Shown piece by piece: positions 47,331 through 49,101 of a stretch of DNA of 49,101 nt. How positions within the stretch are numbered: position 1 is the stretch's first letter; each line of letters opens with the position of its first letter. The notes beneath the pieces are model-generated. The model was not told where the DNA came from. It saw only the letters and a list, made by a program, of their open reading frames with translations, and did not search any database. This stretch comes from Natrinema pallidum DSM 3751. GTDB taxonomy: Archaea; Halobacteriota; Halobacteria; Halobacteriales; Natrialbaceae. A program made the translations under genes and the position numbers. Location of the stretch: positions 1 to 49,101 of the forward strand of contig NZ_AOII01000099.1 of the NCBI RefSeq assembly GCF_000337615.1, written 5' to 3'.

Positions 47331-47561
47331 CGATCACTACGGCGTTGCCACTCTGGGGCTGTCGAAATGGCGACGCCGAAAGTAACTCCCGGTGCTTCCA
47401 TACAACGGTGTGCCGGCGTCGCCAGACGAGCGTTCTGGAGCGAGGGTGAAAACCCTGCCGACAGCTACCGATCCCTCACGACCGATTCTCGAGCCGAGAG
47501 CCGGGCCTCTACCGCTCGGCGGAAATCCGGAAATCGGATGCCGTACTGCGGGTTCCAGTAG
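47331..47561 (+). ncRNA. Candidate structured RNA or degenerate leader region
   Basis: The 231 bases between leader copies C and E have no convincing gene. They hold an incomplete leader copy (CTCCC then GGTGCTTCC at 47386-47399, without the palindrome and without an ATG after it) and several hairpins: CCAGA/TCTGG (47422-47438), GGGT-GAAA-ACCC with a GNRA loop (47444-47455), and GCCGAG/CTCGGC (47493-47520). This may be a small RNA or a decayed gene with its leader. Confidence 0.3.
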
Positions 47562-47622
47562 TTTTATTATACTACAAATACACTGTATTGGTACGGGGGG
47601 ACGAACCCTCCCGGTGCTTCCA
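47562..47622 (+). promoter_or_regulatory. Conserved promoter-leader element, copy E
   Basis: Plus strand: TTTTATTATA (47562-47571), palindrome AATAC-act-GTATT (47577-47589), hairpin GGGGGG/CCTCCC with one G-U pair (47595-47612) and GGTGCTTCC (47613-47621) one base before the ATG at 47623. The TATA-to-hairpin distance puts the predicted transcript start just before the hairpin. Confidence 0.75.
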
Positions 47623-47937
47623 ATGAGTTTCAGCAAACCGTCGAATCTGGATCCGGTCGAGTACAACGAGCAAATCGAGAAGCTAACGGCCCTGAAATCG
47701 GCTTTAGCGTCTACGCGCTGTGTGGAATCGTTCGACGTGAACCTCTCGAAGAACGGCCGCATTCGCGGGCGTGTGTCGCTGCGACACTCGGAGACGTTCC
47801 ACGAGTTCAACGACCTGCTGCTCGATCACCCGGTCCGAGTGATTAGCCTGACGAGCGAGGACCGCGTTGAGGACGCGCCGGACGGCGGCAAGCGCCAAGC
47901 CGTCGAAATCCGCGTGGTCATCCTCGAGACGCAATAG
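47623..47937 (+). CDS. Unknown protein under leader copy E
   Basis: A 104-residue protein: a helical start (VEYNEQIEKLTALKSAL), a beta part (RIRGRVSLRHSETFHEFN) and strand VEIRVVILETQ at the end, like a small alpha/beta domain. It faces away from the Cas4-like operon. The start is fixed by the leader; the longer frame from 47392 has no coding character. Being in the regulon makes it a candidate partner of the DpdA or nuclease genes. Confidence 0.55.
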   Translation: MSFSKPSNLDPVEYNEQIEKLTALKSALASTRCVESFDVNLSKNGRIRGRVSLRHSETFHEFNDLLLDHPVRVISLTSEDRVEDAPDGGKRQAVEIRVVILETQ

Positions 47938-48002
47938 GACGAACGGCCGTCCCACGGCCGCCTCGAGTGGTCTAACCAGCGTTCGATTCGCTGGCGAGGC
48001 GT

Positions 48003-48062
48003 ATGGCTAACTCAATCAGCCAGCTCATCGAGATCGCCACTCTCGAGGAGGGGTCCCGATGA
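48003..48062 (+). CDS. 19-residue peptide
   Basis: MANSISQLIEIATLEEG with its stop overlapping the next ATG, and GAGGAGGGG in its 3' part as a possible Shine-Dalgarno for that gene. It may be only a coupling ORF. Confidence 0.35.
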   Translation: MANSISQLIEIATLEEGSR

Positions 48063-48202
48063 GCGATTTCTGCGTTCAGTGCGGCGACGCTGAGAGCACC
48101 ACAGACGCCGGTGAGTACGTCGAAGTATCGGACGAGGCGTTGGGCATCTACACGGACGTCTGGGTGTGTGACGGCTGTCTCCCGGAGGACTCGGACCGAT
48201 GA
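48059..48202 (+). CDS. 47-residue zinc-ribbon peptide
   Basis: CVQCGDA (5-11) and CDGCLPED (about 37-44) make one zinc ribbon. A GAGGAGGGG stretch upstream is a good ribosome binding site. Overlaps the next gene by four bases. Confidence 0.55.
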   Translation: MSDFCVQCGDAESTTDAGEYVEVSDEALGIYTDVWVCDGCLPEDSDR

Positions 48203-48333
48203 GTAGCACCGAGCAGTACGTCGATCTGTGCGCGGAGTGTGCGGCGTTGATCGATCCGGAGAGCCACCTGTACAATCCGCAGACGAGCGAGTGTTTCTGT
48301 TCGCCCGACTGCTGGGCTGAACGAGTCCTGTAG
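48199..48333 (+). CDS. 44-residue zinc-finger peptide
   Basis: CAECAALID (11-19), then CFCSPDCWAERVL at the end: Cys pattern of a treble-clef-type finger (TRASH/MYM-like C-x-CSP-x-CW). Last gene of the window; it ends with TAG at 48331. Confidence 0.55.
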   Translation: MSSTEQYVDLCAECAALIDPESHLYNPQTSECFCSPDCWAERVL

Positions 48334-49085
48334 CGGAAACGCCGGAGAGCGGCGTCACGCGGCCACTGACGCAGGAATAGCTTTTCGAGACACTCCCTGA
48401 TTTCTGTATAGCAGCATATGGTTATAGCGACGGTTGAGCAGAGCGCTGCGAACGACCTCGGTGACGGCGATCGCGACGTCGCTGGGAAACCAAATTTTTC
48501 GCGAAACGCTCAACACACAGTACAGCGCCTGACGCTACGGTTCTCGCCAAGTCGAAGCGGAGAGCCGAGAGCACTTGGTGCTCGAGGCGCGGAGCGCTGC
48601 GGCGATCGGGACGAGCTGGCGGCGACCAGGAAGCGCTGAGTAACGGAACCGATCGGCCTAACTCCTCTGTCGCACTGACACAACAAGACGTCTGAGCACG
48701 GAGAGAGGCTCGAGAGCGAGCGCGGTGTGCTCGCGATCGGGCCGAGCGACAGATAAAGCGGGATCGAAAACCGCACGATAGCGTGGGGGTAGAGCCGGCG
48801 CTACGGCCGGCAGAAATATTTACTCGGACTCGAGTACGGCGACCGAATTAGACTCGAGATAGCAGACAGATTGTGGACACATAATCGATGAGTCATTTCA
48901 CGGATCTACCAGCCAACGAACACATATCGAAATAGACAATTCATCGAACTACCAGAAATATTAGACTATCAGAAACCAAACACATAATTTGAGCCACATT
49001 ATATGTTTTCGGAGAAAAACGGCTTGTAATTAACCCGACTTAGTTTCATGCGGTGCGGTGGTTGTGTTTTCTGCCGGTTGCTATG
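48334..49085. other. Gene-free right end, AT-rich terminus
   Basis: 750 bases without a convincing gene; the one ORF above 70 codons (48418-48639) has Arg/Ala-rich, non-acidic composition. Up to about 48800 the sequence is GC-rich with short imperfect repeats; from about 48840 to the end it is distinctly AT-rich with several TATA-like strings and repeated CTCGAG spacers. If the molecule is circular, this joins the pyrimidine tract at 130-540 and makes a gene-free region of about 1.3 kb. Confidence 0.5.
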
Positions 49086-49101
49086 CTGTCTCTTATACAC
49101 A
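49086..49101 (-). other. Tn5 mosaic-end adapter remnant
   Basis: The last 16 bases are the reverse complement of the mosaic end found at 1-18, three bases short of full length. This is a tagmentation artefact. Confidence 0.95.

Noticed and set aside
48418-48639. A 73-codon ORF near the right end
   Set aside because: Arg/Ala-rich composition, no overlap with a neighbour and no recognisable promoter or motif.
1-49101. CRISPR array, tRNA or rRNA genes, and an integrase
   Set aside because: No regularly spaced repeats, no cloverleaf with a TTCGA-type arm, no rRNA-like stretch, and no tyrosine or serine recombinase motifs were found by eye on either strand. A short degenerate tRNA cannot be excluded.

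Overview
The window looks like a mobile element of a halophilic archaeon (class Halobacteria). The predicted proteins are strongly acidic, and GC-rich codons with frequent CTCGAG (Leu-Glu) occur throughout. Many genes have a TATA-like box 25-30 bases before the ATG (leaderless transcripts), and genes are packed with ATGA/GTGA overlaps. Relatives of haloarchaeal virus and plasmid proteins dominate. No integrase, tRNA, rRNA or CRISPR array was seen. Both ends carry the Tn5 mosaic-end (tagmentation adapter) sequence, so the contig termini are library artefacts; the molecule may well be a circular plasmid or virus genome.

Layout. 1-610 is a gene-free, extremely pyrimidine-rich tract. 611-4519 (minus) holds accessory genes, a primase-polymerase-like protein, a ribbon-helix-helix protein and an AbrB-like protein. 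4684-14528 (plus) is a long operon that reads as a pleolipovirus-type structural module: two four-helix membrane proteins, a surface protein, an 880-residue Tat-exported spike, a tiny membrane protein, two more membrane proteins and a VP8-like ATPase, followed by a five-HTH HNH protein and small genes. 14562-19400 carries small regulators, a type IV pilin and two winged-helix repressor-like proteins. 20265-21443 is an RHH-type protein beside an 845-base gene-free region that is my best replication-origin candidate. 22578-30104 (plus) is an overlapping accessory operon with a cytosine methyltransferase and many zinc-ribbon miniproteins. 30127-31130 contains a broken HNH locus. 33433-34619 is a ParA partition operon. 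34677-39182 (minus) is a 13-gene operon of small unknown proteins. 40131-47271 (minus) holds three further operons, including a DpdA-like transglycosylase, a PP-loop enzyme, a DUF6884/YaaA-like protein and a Cas4-like nuclease. 47623-48333 (plus) encodes small proteins.

How it fits together. Primase-polymerase, ParA and possibly the 20265 protein suggest autonomous, low-copy replication. The structural module suggests spread in membrane vesicle-like virions, as for pleolipoviruses or plasmid-vesicle elements such as pR1SE, but on a replicon far larger than known pleolipoviruses. The methyltransferase and DpdA-like locus suggest self DNA modification.

Two observations stand out. First, the spike appears to be a pleolipovirus-type envelope protein with a seven-bladed beta-propeller inserted between its N- and C-terminal parts. 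Second, four operons in the last 8 kb share a promoter-leader element: a TATA-like box, an AATAC-N3-GTATT palindrome, a small hairpin whose stem bases change in a compensating way, and an invariant GGTGCTTCC just before the start codon. This looks like a previously undescribed co-regulated leader family.
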